A program made the position numbers and the translations under genes. Below, piece after piece: positions 49,328-57,476 of a DNA stretch of 64,000 nt; the first letter of the stretch is position 1; each line of letters starts with the position of its first letter. The notes beneath the pieces were generated by a model. That model saw nothing but the letters and a program-made list of their open reading frames with translations. It did no database searches and was not told the origin of the DNA. Origin of the DNA: Streptomyces sp. A 4/2 (GTDB lineage Bacteria > Actinomycetota > Actinomycetes > Streptomycetales > Streptomycetaceae); contig NZ_CALNVW010000019.1 in the NCBI RefSeq assembly GCF_940670765.1, positions 405,489 through 469,488 on the forward strand, given 5' to 3'.

Positions 49328-49410
49328 CTGTCCGGCCGGTCCGTGCCGGGCCCGGAGGCCCGAACGACCGGGGCCCGAAGGCCCGGCACGGACCGGACCC
49401 GGCCGGCCGG
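49328..49410 (-). terminator. long compound hairpin between the two secreted-enzyme genes
   Basis: Outer arms CTGTCCGGCC (49328-49337) with GGCCGGACAG (49401-49410) and inner 13-base arms TCCGTGCCGGGCC (49340-49352) with complement (49380-49392). It is followed leftwards by the GH59 ribosome site, so the upstream transcript may end here. The T-rich GTTCCTGTT repeats and ACGCCCCT repeats at about 49423-49500 lie beside it. Confidence 0.75.
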
Positions 49411-49491
49411 ACAGTTCTGCGTTCCTGTTGTTCCTGTTGTTTCTGTTGCTCCTGTGTTCCTGGGTTTCTACGCCCTTACGCCCCTACGCCC

Positions 49492-52455
49492 CTACGCCAC
49501 GGTCAGCGCGAAGACGTGGATCTTCGGACTGGCCGGGAGCTCGACGGTCGCGATGGTTTTCCCGGAGTCGAGGGGGATCTCGTTGCGGAACACCCGGTAG
49601 GCGCCACTGGTGTTGGCGTATCCGCCGGGTGTGTTGCGTCCCTGGGTGGAGACGGCCAGCGTGGAGCCGAACTCGGTCGGGCTGGAGTCCGCCCAGTTCG
49701 GGAACCCGACGGACGCGGTGCTGGTGGTGCCGTCGGTGTAGGCGACCGTGACGTGGTCGGTCACGTCACCGGCCTCGGACCCGAGGAAGGCGAGCGTGCT
49801 GCCGCCCCGGCCGGAGCCCTGGATCACCGCAGAACTGCCGACGACATTGTCGGGCGTGCCCGCGGCAGCCTTCGGCCAGGCGAACGCCGTGCCCTTCACC
49901 GTCACGGTGGAGCCGGGGGTGACGTCGGCCGCGGCGAGCTGTTCGGCGGAGAAGCTGTTGCCGGCTCCGTCGAAGTTGCCGGGCGTGACATCGGTCTGCG
50001 AGGTGATTCCCACGTTGTCGAACGCCGATGTCAGGCTCAGCGTCCCGGTGGTGGGCTTCGGGTTCCCCTTGTGGATGGTGAAGGTCTGCCGTGCGTCCGG
50101 CGTCCCGGGAGCGCCGGTGCCGGTGAGGGTGAACGTGGAGGTGGCGCCGGTGGCCGGGATACCCGTGATGCCCCCGGTGTCGGCGTTGAGCCGCAGACCG
50201 GCGGGCAGGGCGCCCGCGGTGACGCGGTAGCGGATGATCGAGGGGACGTTCGCGGCAGGCCGTGCCTCGTACAGCTTTCCGGCCGTCATGCCTGGCAGGC
50301 CGGTGTCCCGGAAGCCCGGCTTCGGGACGGTGACCGTCCGCGGCGCGCCGATGTCCTTGCCGGAGGCGTCGCGCTGCTGAAGCGACCAGGACGAGCCGGG
50401 CGTGATGACGCTCAGGTGCCAGTGCGTGGACTGGTCGCGGAACTGCGCGCGCTGTCCGTCGGTGAACGCGCCGAGGTTACGGGCCGTCTCCCACTGCTTG
50501 ACGGAGTCCAGCAGCGCCGACGTGTTCTGCCCGCCACCGGTCAGGCTGGACACGGAGGTCTCGAACCCGGCACCGGCGTTCAGACCGGCGCCCCGCGCGA
50601 GCGTGTCCTCGACGTTCGGCAGACCGGTGTTTCCCGGCAGCGCGATCCAGCCGAGCATCCCGGGCAGGTAATTGGCCTGGTAGTAGGCGTTGTTGATGAG
50701 TACCTGGCTCATGCTGGTCGAGCCGACCTCGCCCCAGCTCGCCCGGGACAGCCCGTCCCAGATGTTCGAACCCATCCGGCTGGTCTCGGAGATGAAGCCG
50801 TCCTTGGCCTTCAGCTGCGCGTACGCCCCGTTCACCATGCGAGCCATGCCGTACTGGCCCCAGCCGGCGTCCGAGGCGGACTCCAGCCCGTCGAACGAGG
50901 TCGCGGTGATGCCGGTGGTGTTCCAGATGTCGGCGAAGCGGGTGGCGACGGAGTTGATGATGTTCAGGTTGCCGTAGGCACCGCCGTAGCCGTTCATCTG
51001 CACCCGGGCAACGGTGTCACCGGCGGCGTGGGAGGCCGCCGCCGACGACCACTGCCCGCGGGCCAGTCCGGTCACCTGGCACTCGCCGTCGACCGTGCTG
51101 GAACCGGTGTAGGTCAGGAACTCCTTGCCGATCAGCAGTCGGCTGCCCTGCAGTCCGGCGGCCAGCGGGGCGCAGCTCGCCAGGGAGAGCGAGGTGTCGC
51201 CGGCTGCCAGCGGCCGGGTCAGCGTGGTGCTCTGCCCGAGTGCGAGATCGGGGCTGGCGGTGGGGCTGACGTAGGAGTCGTTCGTGTCGATGAAGTTCGA
51301 CAGGGTGTGGGCGCCGACCGCGACCCCGTTGGAGCTGGACGTCTTCACCAGACCGGTCGCGGCGGCGTCGTTGCTGCCGAAGCTGGAATTGAACTGGTAG
51401 TGCCCGGCCGACTGCCAGGGACCGTCGGCCCCGGGCAGCGAGTAGACCGTGTCGATGCCTGCGGCCTTGGCGAACTTGTCGGCCGCATCGACGTTGCCGG
51501 TGTTGAGGTCCGACAGGACGAGGATGGACTTGGAGGTCGCCTGCGCCGTCTTCTGCCACTGCCCGTCGATCGTCGGGTACGGCAGGTTCTGGCCCTTGGC
51601 GATCGTCGACAGCACGGTCGGCGCGAGATCCGGCGTGGTGCCGTACAGCGCGACCTCCGACCCGACGATTCCGCCGCCGCTGGGCAGCGGCCCGACCGGG
51701 ATCCGGTAGCCGGAATCGTTCATTCGCAGGCGCTGCTTGGTGTAGTCGAAGGTGAAGGCGCGCAGCAGGTTGCCCCAGGAGGTGTGGCCGCCGGTGCTCC
51801 ACTGCTCCAGCGGCGCCACCTGCAGATCGGAGGGGTTGTTCGACACCTCGCTCTCCCAGCCCATGCTGGTGTCCTCGCGGGGCCAGCCGCCCTCGGTGCG
51901 GTCGTTGAGGACCTTCATCCCCGCCGTGAAGCCGCTGTTGCCGGCGACGCCGGCCGACTCCCCGAGCGTGTCGGTGAGCGTGGTGGCCAACGGGCCCCAC
52001 AACAGGGTCTGCACATCGGCGCCTTGCGGCGCCTTGACCTTGGTGACGGTGAGCGTCGTGTACGTCGTCCGGTCGAGCACCGCCACATCGATCTCGGTTC
52101 CGGCGGCGGAGTTCCTGAACACCAGCTTGTCACCGGCCCGCTTCAGCGAGGTCGGCCTCACCTGCTTCCCGCCGACCACCAGACTGACCAGGGGAGCCGT
52201 ACCGTGCCCTGCCACCAGGTAGTTCCGGCCGTTGCGGGAGTCGACCAGACTCGTGACCGCTCCGGTGTCGTCCATTCCCACGCGCAAGTACCCGGCGTTC
52301 ACCAGGACATCGCCGGAATGGTTCGATCCGGTCGCGGCCGACGCGCTCTCCGCACCTATCGCTACCGGTCCGGCGGTCAGCATGCCGGTGACCGCGATCG
52401 TGGCGGTCAGACGTGCGGTGAGTTTCCGTCTCGGGTTCATTCGTTTCAGGTTCAT
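49492..52455 (-). CDS. large secreted protein, probable glycoside hydrolase, with Ig-like module
   Basis: A 987-residue exported protein with an N-terminal signal (LTATIAVTGMLTAGPVAIGAESASA). The first 650 residues look like a beta-sandwich followed by a TIM-barrel: NGVAVGAHTLSNFIDTNDSYV, and a strand end ITATSFDGLESASDAGW of the kind that carries a catalytic acid. Residues around 730-800 are a putative Ig domain (ALPAGLRLNADTGGITGIPA), and the C-terminus is an NEW3/Big-type beta module. I cannot assign the glycosidase family. Placed between the divergent ROK regulator and the GH59 gene, it should act on the same galactose-containing material outside the cell. Confidence 0.7.
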   Translation of the reverse strand: MNLKRMNPRRKLTARLTATIAVTGMLTAGPVAIGAESASAATGSNHSGDVLVNAGYLRVGMDDTGAVTSLVDSRNGRNYLVAGHGTAPLVSLVVGGKQVRPTSLKRAGDKLVFRNSAAGTEIDVAVLDRTTYTTLTVTKVKAPQGADVQTLLWGPLATTLTDTLGESAGVAGNSGFTAGMKVLNDRTEGGWPREDTSMGWESEVSNNPSDLQVAPLEQWSTGGHTSWGNLLRAFTFDYTKQRLRMNDSGYRIPVGPLPSGGGIVGSEVALYGTTPDLAPTVLSTIAKGQNLPYPTIDGQWQKTAQATSKSILVLSDLNTGNVDAADKFAKAAGIDTVYSLPGADGPWQSAGHYQFNSSFGSNDAAATGLVKTSSSNGVAVGAHTLSNFIDTNDSYVSPTASPDLALGQSTTLTRPLAAGDTSLSLASCAPLAAGLQGSRLLIGKEFLTYTGSSTVDGECQVTGLARGQWSSAAASHAAGDTVARVQMNGYGGAYGNLNIINSVATRFADIWNTTGITATSFDGLESASDAGWGQYGMARMVNGAYAQLKAKDGFISETSRMGSNIWDGLSRASWGEVGSTSMSQVLINNAYYQANYLPGMLGWIALPGNTGLPNVEDTLARGAGLNAGAGFETSVSSLTGGGQNTSALLDSVKQWETARNLGAFTDGQRAQFRDQSTHWHLSVITPGSSWSLQQRDASGKDIGAPRTVTVPKPGFRDTGLPGMTAGKLYEARPAANVPSIIRYRVTAGALPAGLRLNADTGGITGIPATGATSTFTLTGTGAPGTPDARQTFTIHKGNPKPTTGTLSLTSAFDNVGITSQTDVTPGNFDGAGNSFSAEQLAAADVTPGSTVTVKGTAFAWPKAAAGTPDNVVGSSAVIQGSGRGGSTLAFLGSEAGDVTDHVTVAYTDGTTSTASVGFPNWADSSPTEFGSTLAVSTQGRNTPGGYANTSGAYRVFRNEIPLDSGKTIATVELPASPKIHVFALTVA

Positions 52456-52846
52456 GCGTGATGCGTCCTTCCACGGACGAGGATGTGCACTTCACGGTGG
52501 TGGTGCGATGACGCGATGACGCGGTGGTGCGGTGGCACCGGTGGGACGACACACCCGTCGCTCTCGTGAACCCGACCCCTCTCCTCCCGGAGCGCATCGC
52601 AACGGGTGCCTCACGTGACCCGCCGGAGCAGTCGGGGACCGGCGGACGCCTCTCAGGACCCGGCCTCCCCTCCGTCCTTGATTAGATAACAAGACTTCTT
52701 TAACATTTGGAGAAGATAGTGCCCCGCTTCGACCGGCTGTCAAGAGGGGAACCAGAACGATCACCTCCGAATCCCACTCCCACTGCGAATCCCACTCCGA
52801 CTCCGACTCCGACTCTCACCCCGACTCCCGAACCCCGAATCGAGCG
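52456..52846. promoter_or_regulatory. divergent control region of the glycosidase/ROK locus
   Basis: No gene. An unusually AT-rich patch (52679-52710, around TTAGATAACAAGACTT and CTTTAACATTTGG) is the likely promoter and ROK operator. Right of it, 52760-52835 is a degenerate 6-base repeat (ACTCCG/ACTCCC). Confidence 0.55.
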
Positions 52847-54028
52847 ATGGGCCAGATGCAAATCACGGGCGGGGGCCCGTCCGCGCTGCGCAGGCGGAAC
52901 TTGGCGACGATGCTCCACCAGGTGCACGAGCAGGGAGCCCGGACGGTCACCGAACTCGCCCGGTCCACCGGCCTGTCCCGGCCGACCTGCGAGGAGGGGG
53001 TGGCCGAGCTGGTGGCCCAGGGCTGGGCCGCCGAGACGGCGCCACCGGACCCGACCGCCGCGCGCCAGCCGGGACGGCCGGCCAAGCGGTACGAGTTCAA
53101 CGCCGACGCGGGCCGGGTCCTGGGTGTGGACGTCGGCGCCCACAAGATCCTCGCGACGGTGGCGGACCTGCGAGGCACCGTGACCGCGGTCCGGCGTACC
53201 GACGTCGATCCAGCCCTCCCCGCCGCCGAGCGACTGGCGGCGATGGGCGACGCCGTCACCGCGTGCCTGGCCGCCGAACGCGCCCCCGGCCGCAGCCCGT
53301 TGCTCGCCGCCGTGATCGCCTCCCCCGGGGTCATCGACGCCGAGGGCCGGGTCGTCCTGTCCAACCCGCTGCCGGAGTTGACGGGGCTGAACCTGGTGGA
53401 CGAACTCGCCCGGGTCCTGGGGCCCGGCAGGGTCGACGGCCCGATCCGAGCCGAGAACGACATGCGCCTGGCCGCTCTCGCCGAACAGTGGCGGGGCGTC
53501 GCGGTCGGCGTCCCCGACCTCGTGTACATCCACGCCGGCCACCGCCTGGGTGCGGCTGTCCTGATCGACGGCAAGCCCTATCGCGGCCACCGGGGCGCGG
53601 CCGGGGAGATCGGCACCCTCGGCCTCCTGGACTGGGCGAACAGCTACCGCCGACTGCTGTCCTACGCCCCCGACAGCACGACGATCGACGCGACGCTGCG
53701 GGTCTTCACCGACCTGCGCGAGGGCAACACCCTGGCCCGCGAATTCGTCGACCGCTTCGCCCGCGACATGGCCACCGGGGTCGCTGTCATGTCGATGACC
53801 ATCGACCCGACGCTGGTCGTCGTCGGCGGCGGCATCTCCCTGGCCGGCGACGCCATCATCGAACCGGTCCGCCGGCACCTGGTCGACCTGTGCCTGTTCC
53901 CACCGGACATCGAAGCCTCGAACCTCGGCGACGAGTCCGTCGCGCTCGGCGCCGTACGCTTCGGCCTCCAGCAGGTGGAGGCCCGCCTGTTCGGGGCAGC
54001 TCCTTCGTTTCCCCGGGAGGCCGTCTGA
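52847..54028 (+). CDS. ROK-family transcriptional repressor
   Basis: A 393-residue ROK regulator. The N-terminal winged helix is LRRRNLATMLHQVHEQGARTV and TELARSTGLSRPTCEEGVAEL. The sugar-kinase-like ROK domain begins at VLGVDVGAHKILATV and includes the AGEIGTLG motif, with GVPDLVYIHAGHRLGAAVLI before it. The zinc-binding cysteine cluster of sugar-kinase ROKs is absent, as in many regulators. It is divergent from the two secreted glycosidase genes and so is most likely their repressor, released by a sugar. The ATG at 52847 has only a weak site (GAG). Confidence 0.88.
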   Translation: MGQMQITGGGPSALRRRNLATMLHQVHEQGARTVTELARSTGLSRPTCEEGVAELVAQGWAAETAPPDPTAARQPGRPAKRYEFNADAGRVLGVDVGAHKILATVADLRGTVTAVRRTDVDPALPAAERLAAMGDAVTACLAAERAPGRSPLLAAVIASPGVIDAEGRVVLSNPLPELTGLNLVDELARVLGPGRVDGPIRAENDMRLAALAEQWRGVAVGVPDLVYIHAGHRLGAAVLIDGKPYRGHRGAAGEIGTLGLLDWANSYRRLLSYAPDSTTIDATLRVFTDLREGNTLAREFVDRFARDMATGVAVMSMTIDPTLVVVGGGISLAGDAIIEPVRRHLVDLCLFPPDIEASNLGDESVALGAVRFGLQQVEARLFGAAPSFPREAV

Positions 54029-54060
54029 CGCAAGGGAATTGCCCTTGATGTGACGGCCAC

Positions 54061-54274
54061 GTGCGACGGAACGGAACCGCTACCGACCTGCCCGGCCTCA
54101 GCCGGTTCGTCCAACGCCTCGAACGCGACCGTGACGCCGTTGTCGCGGGCCCGACCCTGCCCTGGAACTCCGGCATCATGGAAGGCCATGCCAGCCGTAT
54201 CAATGTGCTCAACCGCCCAGATGGTCGGCCGCGCAGGCATCGAACTCCTCCCCGAACGCGCCCTGTTGGCGTGA
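54061..54274 (+). pseudogene. ISL3-family transposase C-terminal remnant, frameshifted
   Basis: The translation LPGLSRFVQRLERDRDAVVAG then LPWNSGIMEGHASRIN is the C-terminal signature of ISL3 transposases (WNSGxxEGHxxRIK). The last part, AQMVGRAGIELLPERALLA, continues in another frame, so a frameshift lies near 54220. The N-terminal three-quarters are missing. It is a fossil of an insertion sequence next to the ROK gene. Confidence 0.8.
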
Positions 54275-54349
54275 TTGAGCGTCACCTCACCATACGAACC
54301 GGACCGACTCCGAAGATCAATGACAAGCCACGCAGCATGAGTCGGCGCG

Positions 54350-54823
54350 TCACTGCTCATCCAGGGGTGCCTGCCGGGCAAGGAACACCTCGAACGCCGC
54401 CTTCTGCTTCGGATCCATGAAGCCTTGACGGACATCGCGGGCCTTCTCCTGGAGCCAGTGCGCCTCGCCGGGGTCCAGGAGCTCGGCGACCACCACGCCT
54501 TGGCGAGCAACCGCTGTGCGCCCTCCTACGCGACGGCGGAAGAGCGTGAACGCGCCGTATTCCGCTGGGTGGGCCAGCTCCGGCTCCTCCGCTCCGGCCC
54601 GGTTCCTGTCCCCGGCGCCACGCATCGGGTAGGCGGTGGGGGCCCAGTGCTCCCAGAGCGCCAGGGTGGCTGCGGGCACCAGCACCGCGCGTTCCGCCTC
54701 TTCACCCCCCTCCCATATGAACGTGACAGCGACGGGCTCGCCGACCGCCTCGGCCAACCCGAGCACCCTCTCCACCTCGTCGTTGACCGGGTAGTCCACC
54801 ACTGCATTGATCTGAATTCCCAT
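54350..54823 (-). CDS. hypothetical protein
   Basis: A 157-residue soluble protein that I do not recognise. The N-terminus INAVVDYPVNDEVERVLGLA and FIWEGGEEAERAVLVPA, then a helical acidic C-terminus (HWLQEKARDVRQGFMDPKQK). No signal sequence or membrane segment. The ATG at 54823 is the best start. It stands alone between the ISL3 remnant and a gene-poor stretch. Confidence 0.6.
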   Translation of the reverse strand: MGIQINAVVDYPVNDEVERVLGLAEAVGEPVAVTFIWEGGEEAERAVLVPAATLALWEHWAPTAYPMRGAGDRNRAGAEEPELAHPAEYGAFTLFRRRVGGRTAVARQGVVVAELLDPGEAHWLQEKARDVRQGFMDPKQKAAFEVFLARQAPLDEQ

Positions 54824-55191
54824 GGCGCCTGAGGCTACTGGCCGCCTCTGACATGCCAGGCCCACAACTCCTGCTCGCGCCTCGTCGACCACGGTGCACC
54901 GGGTGGACCGTCCAGGACCGGCGCGGTCCTGCTCGTGAGGGCTCGTACTTCACCGTCCGCTCACGCATCGCTCCCTTGCGAGAACGTTGAACCCCCTGCC
55001 GGGCTGTGGCCTTGCCGCGCTGTCGCCCTGGGGGCGGGCGGGTGTCGTCGCGTAGGTGCGGAACATGGCGGGCAGGTAGCCGGGGGCGTCGATCCGGCCG
55101 CGCCCGGCACCGAATTCCTTCGGGCCGTGCCCACCTCCGGCCACGGTGCTGAGCTGGTGCGTGCAAGGACCTGCCGTGCTGTACTGGCGAG
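54824..55191. other. gene-poor stretch with a 39-base repeat
   Basis: No gene supported. It holds a small hairpin AGGACCG-gcg-CGGTCCT (about 54914-54930), followed by the first copy of a 39-base repeat (54935-54973) whose other copy is at 57057-57095. Confidence 0.5.
54935..54973. repeat. 39-base direct repeat, copy 1
   Basis: 34 of 39 bases match 57057-57095; the last 20 bases (starting CCGTCCGCTCACGC) are identical. Each copy has a hairpin just to its left. On the minus strand both would encode a peptide beginning MRERT, with several third-position differences. Confidence 0.65.
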
Positions 55192-56103
55192 GTGGAGCGA
55201 AAGCACGCACTGGCATCGGTCACCCACCTGCGGCGACACGGCGGGGCGGCGTCCGACCGTGTGAGTGACCGGCGGGCCGAGCAGGTGCGCACCCGGGTCC
55301 GGCTCATGATCGAGATCACGGCGCAGGCAGGGGCGTACCGGAAAGGGCTGGTCGCGGCCGCTCTTCGCCTCAGCCCGGAGGAAGCGGCGATCCTTTCGGA
55401 TCTGGAGCGCCACGGACTACAGGTGCCCCAGTTGCACGACGTGCTGTGCGGCGGCCATGTGCTGGTCGATGATCCGCAGCTGTACGAGGACTGGCGGTTC
55501 GCCAAGGTGAGTCACAAGCGCCTGTCCAGTCATCACCGTGACATCGACAAGGCGCTCTATCCCGACATCGGGATGAGCGGGGACGTGGTGCGCGAGAAGC
55601 TGCACGGGCGCACCGCCCAGGGCACCTGGGTGCAGTTGGAGAAGACACCGGCTGCTTTCGGCGGGCGGAAGCTGCCCACGGTGAGCGACCTTCGCCACCT
55701 CATGGACTACGTGGTCTACCGGGTCACGCGCAGCAATGTCGGGCCCTGGGGGCTCTCCCGGATGACCGAACGGCGCCCGCTGTACCTGGCGCCGCTCCTT
55801 ACCGTGCCGACGTCCCTGACGCCCCCGGTCGCGCGGGTGCTGACCCAGGCACTGCGCCGGATCGAGGAGGCCGACGACGTCACTGCCGTTTCCGCGGACC
55901 TGGCGGCTCGGTTCCCGCCTCCGGACCGGGAGGACCTGGCCGGCGAGCTGGGACAGTCGCTGTCCGGCAGGGCGGGCCGTGGTCTGTTCGGCAACTCCGA
56001 GGTGTCGGTGACCGAGACCCTCTCACGCAGCGCTGCCACGGTGCTCCGTGAGAGTCGTGTGCCGCCTGCGGTAGAACTGTTGCAGCCGGGAGGACCGTCA
56101 TGA
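55192..56103 (+). CDS. conserved-looking hypothetical protein, first of a coupled pair
   Basis: A protein of up to 303 residues, not assigned to a named family. It has a central block GTWVQLEKTP, HLMDYVVYRVTRSNVGPWG and RMTERRPLYLAP, which has the compact, charged look of a catalytic or toxin-like domain but has no motif I can name. The N-terminal start is unsure: GTG at 55192 is weakly supported, and GTG 55261 or ATG 55306 are possible. Its stop overlaps the start of the next gene (ATGA), so the products probably work together. Confidence 0.6.
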   Translation: MERKHALASVTHLRRHGGAASDRVSDRRAEQVRTRVRLMIEITAQAGAYRKGLVAAALRLSPEEAAILSDLERHGLQVPQLHDVLCGGHVLVDDPQLYEDWRFAKVSHKRLSSHHRDIDKALYPDIGMSGDVVREKLHGRTAQGTWVQLEKTPAAFGGRKLPTVSDLRHLMDYVVYRVTRSNVGPWGLSRMTERRPLYLAPLLTVPTSLTPPVARVLTQALRRIEEADDVTAVSADLAARFPPPDREDLAGELGQSLSGRAGRGLFGNSEVSVTETLSRSAATVLRESRVPPAVELLQPGGPS

Positions 56104-56861
56104 GCGGCGACGATCAGCGGGATGTTCCACCTGCGGCGCCGTCGGACGCGGGTGCTGCGTCCGCCCCTTCGGGGCTGGTGTCGGCCGTGGTGAACCTGGT
56201 CGACACAGGACCGGTGCTGCTCGGCGCGTACACCATCGCGGAGCTCACCGCTGTGGACGCGATCGTGGACTTCCTGGAGGCCAGGCCGTCGGACGACGTG
56301 ATCGCCGAGGCCGTCCGCTCGCTGGCGGCCCGACAACTGCTGCTGGCGGGTGACACGGGCGAGCAGGTTCAGGTGCAGGGAGACCTGGGCATCGCCGTGG
56401 CGTTCCAGCAAAGGGCCCGCAAGGTGCTCGACGCCCGCACGACCGGGTCGGGTCCGGGTGAGCCGTGGCGGATCCTGTTGCTCCCCCAACCCGAGCGGAT
56501 CTGTCTCATGGTCCGCATCGATGCGCTCGGCGTCCACCAGATGGGGCTGTACAAGCTCGACGAAGCCCTGAACATGCTCACCGAGTGGCTGCCCCGAGGC
56601 TCGTCGGCGGCCCCTGATGAGGCAGCGGACACCGAGGCCGTGCTCGCTGCCGCGGAGCGCTCCGCGCTGATCACCGTCACCGACTACACGGCGCAGGGAT
56701 CGGCCGAGACCGCGGGCAGCAGCAGGGATCTGGTGCTGGCCCGCAGTGGCGGACGGCTGCACGTCCTTGCCCGGGACCCCGGCGACCGGGAGAAATTGGT
56801 GCCGGACCCCGACTCAGGCAAGGACAACGTCCGCGAACGGCTCGTCGGCCTGCTGACGTAG
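56100..56861 (+). CDS. hypothetical partner protein
   Basis: A 253-residue soluble protein. After a disordered 25-residue N-terminus (PPAAPSDAGAASAPSG) there is an alpha/beta domain (LGAYTIAELTAVDAIVDFLEA; LLPQPERICLMVRIDALGV; MGLYKLDEALNMLTEWL). The family is not recognised. It overlaps the preceding gene by four bases and ends 60 bases before the tRNA-Arg remnant, so it is probably the last gene on the left side of the integration site. Confidence 0.6.
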   Translation: MSGDDQRDVPPAAPSDAGAASAPSGLVSAVVNLVDTGPVLLGAYTIAELTAVDAIVDFLEARPSDDVIAEAVRSLAARQLLLAGDTGEQVQVQGDLGIAVAFQQRARKVLDARTTGSGPGEPWRILLLPQPERICLMVRIDALGVHQMGLYKLDEALNMLTEWLPRGSSAAPDEAADTEAVLAAAERSALITVTDYTAQGSAETAGSSRDLVLARSGGRLHVLARDPGDREKLVPDPDSGKDNVRERLVGLLT

Positions 56862-56881
56862 ACGACTGCCGAGAGCTCCTC

Positions 56882-56902
56882 CCTGGGAGAGAAACCCCCA
56901 GG
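56882..56902. terminator. short hairpin between the gene pair and the att site
   Basis: CCTGGG (56882-56887) pairs with CCCAGG (56897-56902) across 9 bases. Modest stem; it could end both the plus-strand pair and any minus-strand transcript from the tRNA. Confidence 0.45.
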
Positions 56903-56921
56903 TCAGAGCGGTAATGCTTTG

Positions 56922-56963
56922 TGCCCCCGGCAGGATTCGAACCTGCGACACCCGCTTTAGGAG
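56922..56963 (-). other. 3' half of tRNA-Arg(CCT): attachment site of an integrated element
   Basis: Read on the minus strand, this holds the anticodon loop CTCCTAA, the 3' anticodon arm, a 5-base variable loop, a perfect T arm (GCAGG-TTCGAAT-CCTGC) and the acceptor strand CGGGGGCA. The 5' half (acceptor, D arm) is absent to the right. This is the half-copy left at the far end when a tyrosine-integrase element inserts into the tRNA 3' end. The orientation places the element on the right, with the intact tRNA-Arg beyond the window. Confidence 0.85.
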
Positions 56964-57476
56964 TGGGATCGAATCCCTGATGGGTGGTTCTTGCTCGTGC
57001 CGCGTGGGGCTGTTCTGCCTGATCAGCACCACGCGGCACGGTGCTCAATCCCGCGAGTGACGGCTCATGCTTTGCCGTCCGCTCACGCATCGCTCACGCA
57101 TCCAGCCTTGCCGATCCACCGCATCAGCCAACAGCTTCGAAGGACCATTCCCCTTGCATCACAGTCAATGCTGCTGAGATGACACCTTCCTCTGCTAGGT
57201 CGTGTCGTCAAAGTAGCGCCAACCCTCGTCGGCCTGCGGAGGCGCCACTCTGCGCTCCGACGCAGGGCTGGACGTCGGCTCAAGCGATCAGCGCCTGGCA
57301 TTCCAGGGTGGGGGGCCTTGCCGCACCGGTACGGGCTCCGGGCCTTGCGAGGGCGGCGGCACTCGTCGCCCTCGACCAGTAGCGCCACCGCCAAATTTCT
57401 CATGGACAGACTCACGGACCGCCCTGCGGCCATAGCATGTTGTGGCGCTGTCACGTGATGCTGGAGGAGGCGGGCC
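56964..57476. other. non-coding left end of the integrated element
   Basis: No gene. It holds a perfect 11-base hairpin GTGCCGCGTGG/complement (56997-57007, 57029-57039), the second 39-base repeat, and at about 57198 a TAGGTCGTGTCGTCAAAG sequence that closely matches one at about 62712 (16 of 18), possibly remains of insertion-sequence ends. Confidence 0.55.
57057..57095. repeat. 39-base direct repeat, copy 2
   Basis: Partner of 54935-54973; the two copies flank the coupled gene pair and the tRNA remnant. Confidence 0.65.

Noticed and set aside
47277..52461. Long plus-strand frames opposite the secreted glycosidase genes
   Set aside because: No domain or ribosome site, whereas the minus strand shows signal peptides and catalytic residues.
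52707..53183. Plus-strand frame with a PTPTPT repeat before the ROK gene
   Set aside because: It is the translation of the 6-base repeat in the promoter region and continues as an out-of-frame reading of the ROK gene.
56922..57000. Intact tRNA gene on the minus strand
   Set aside because: No matching 5' acceptor strand or D arm is present to the right of the anticodon loop.
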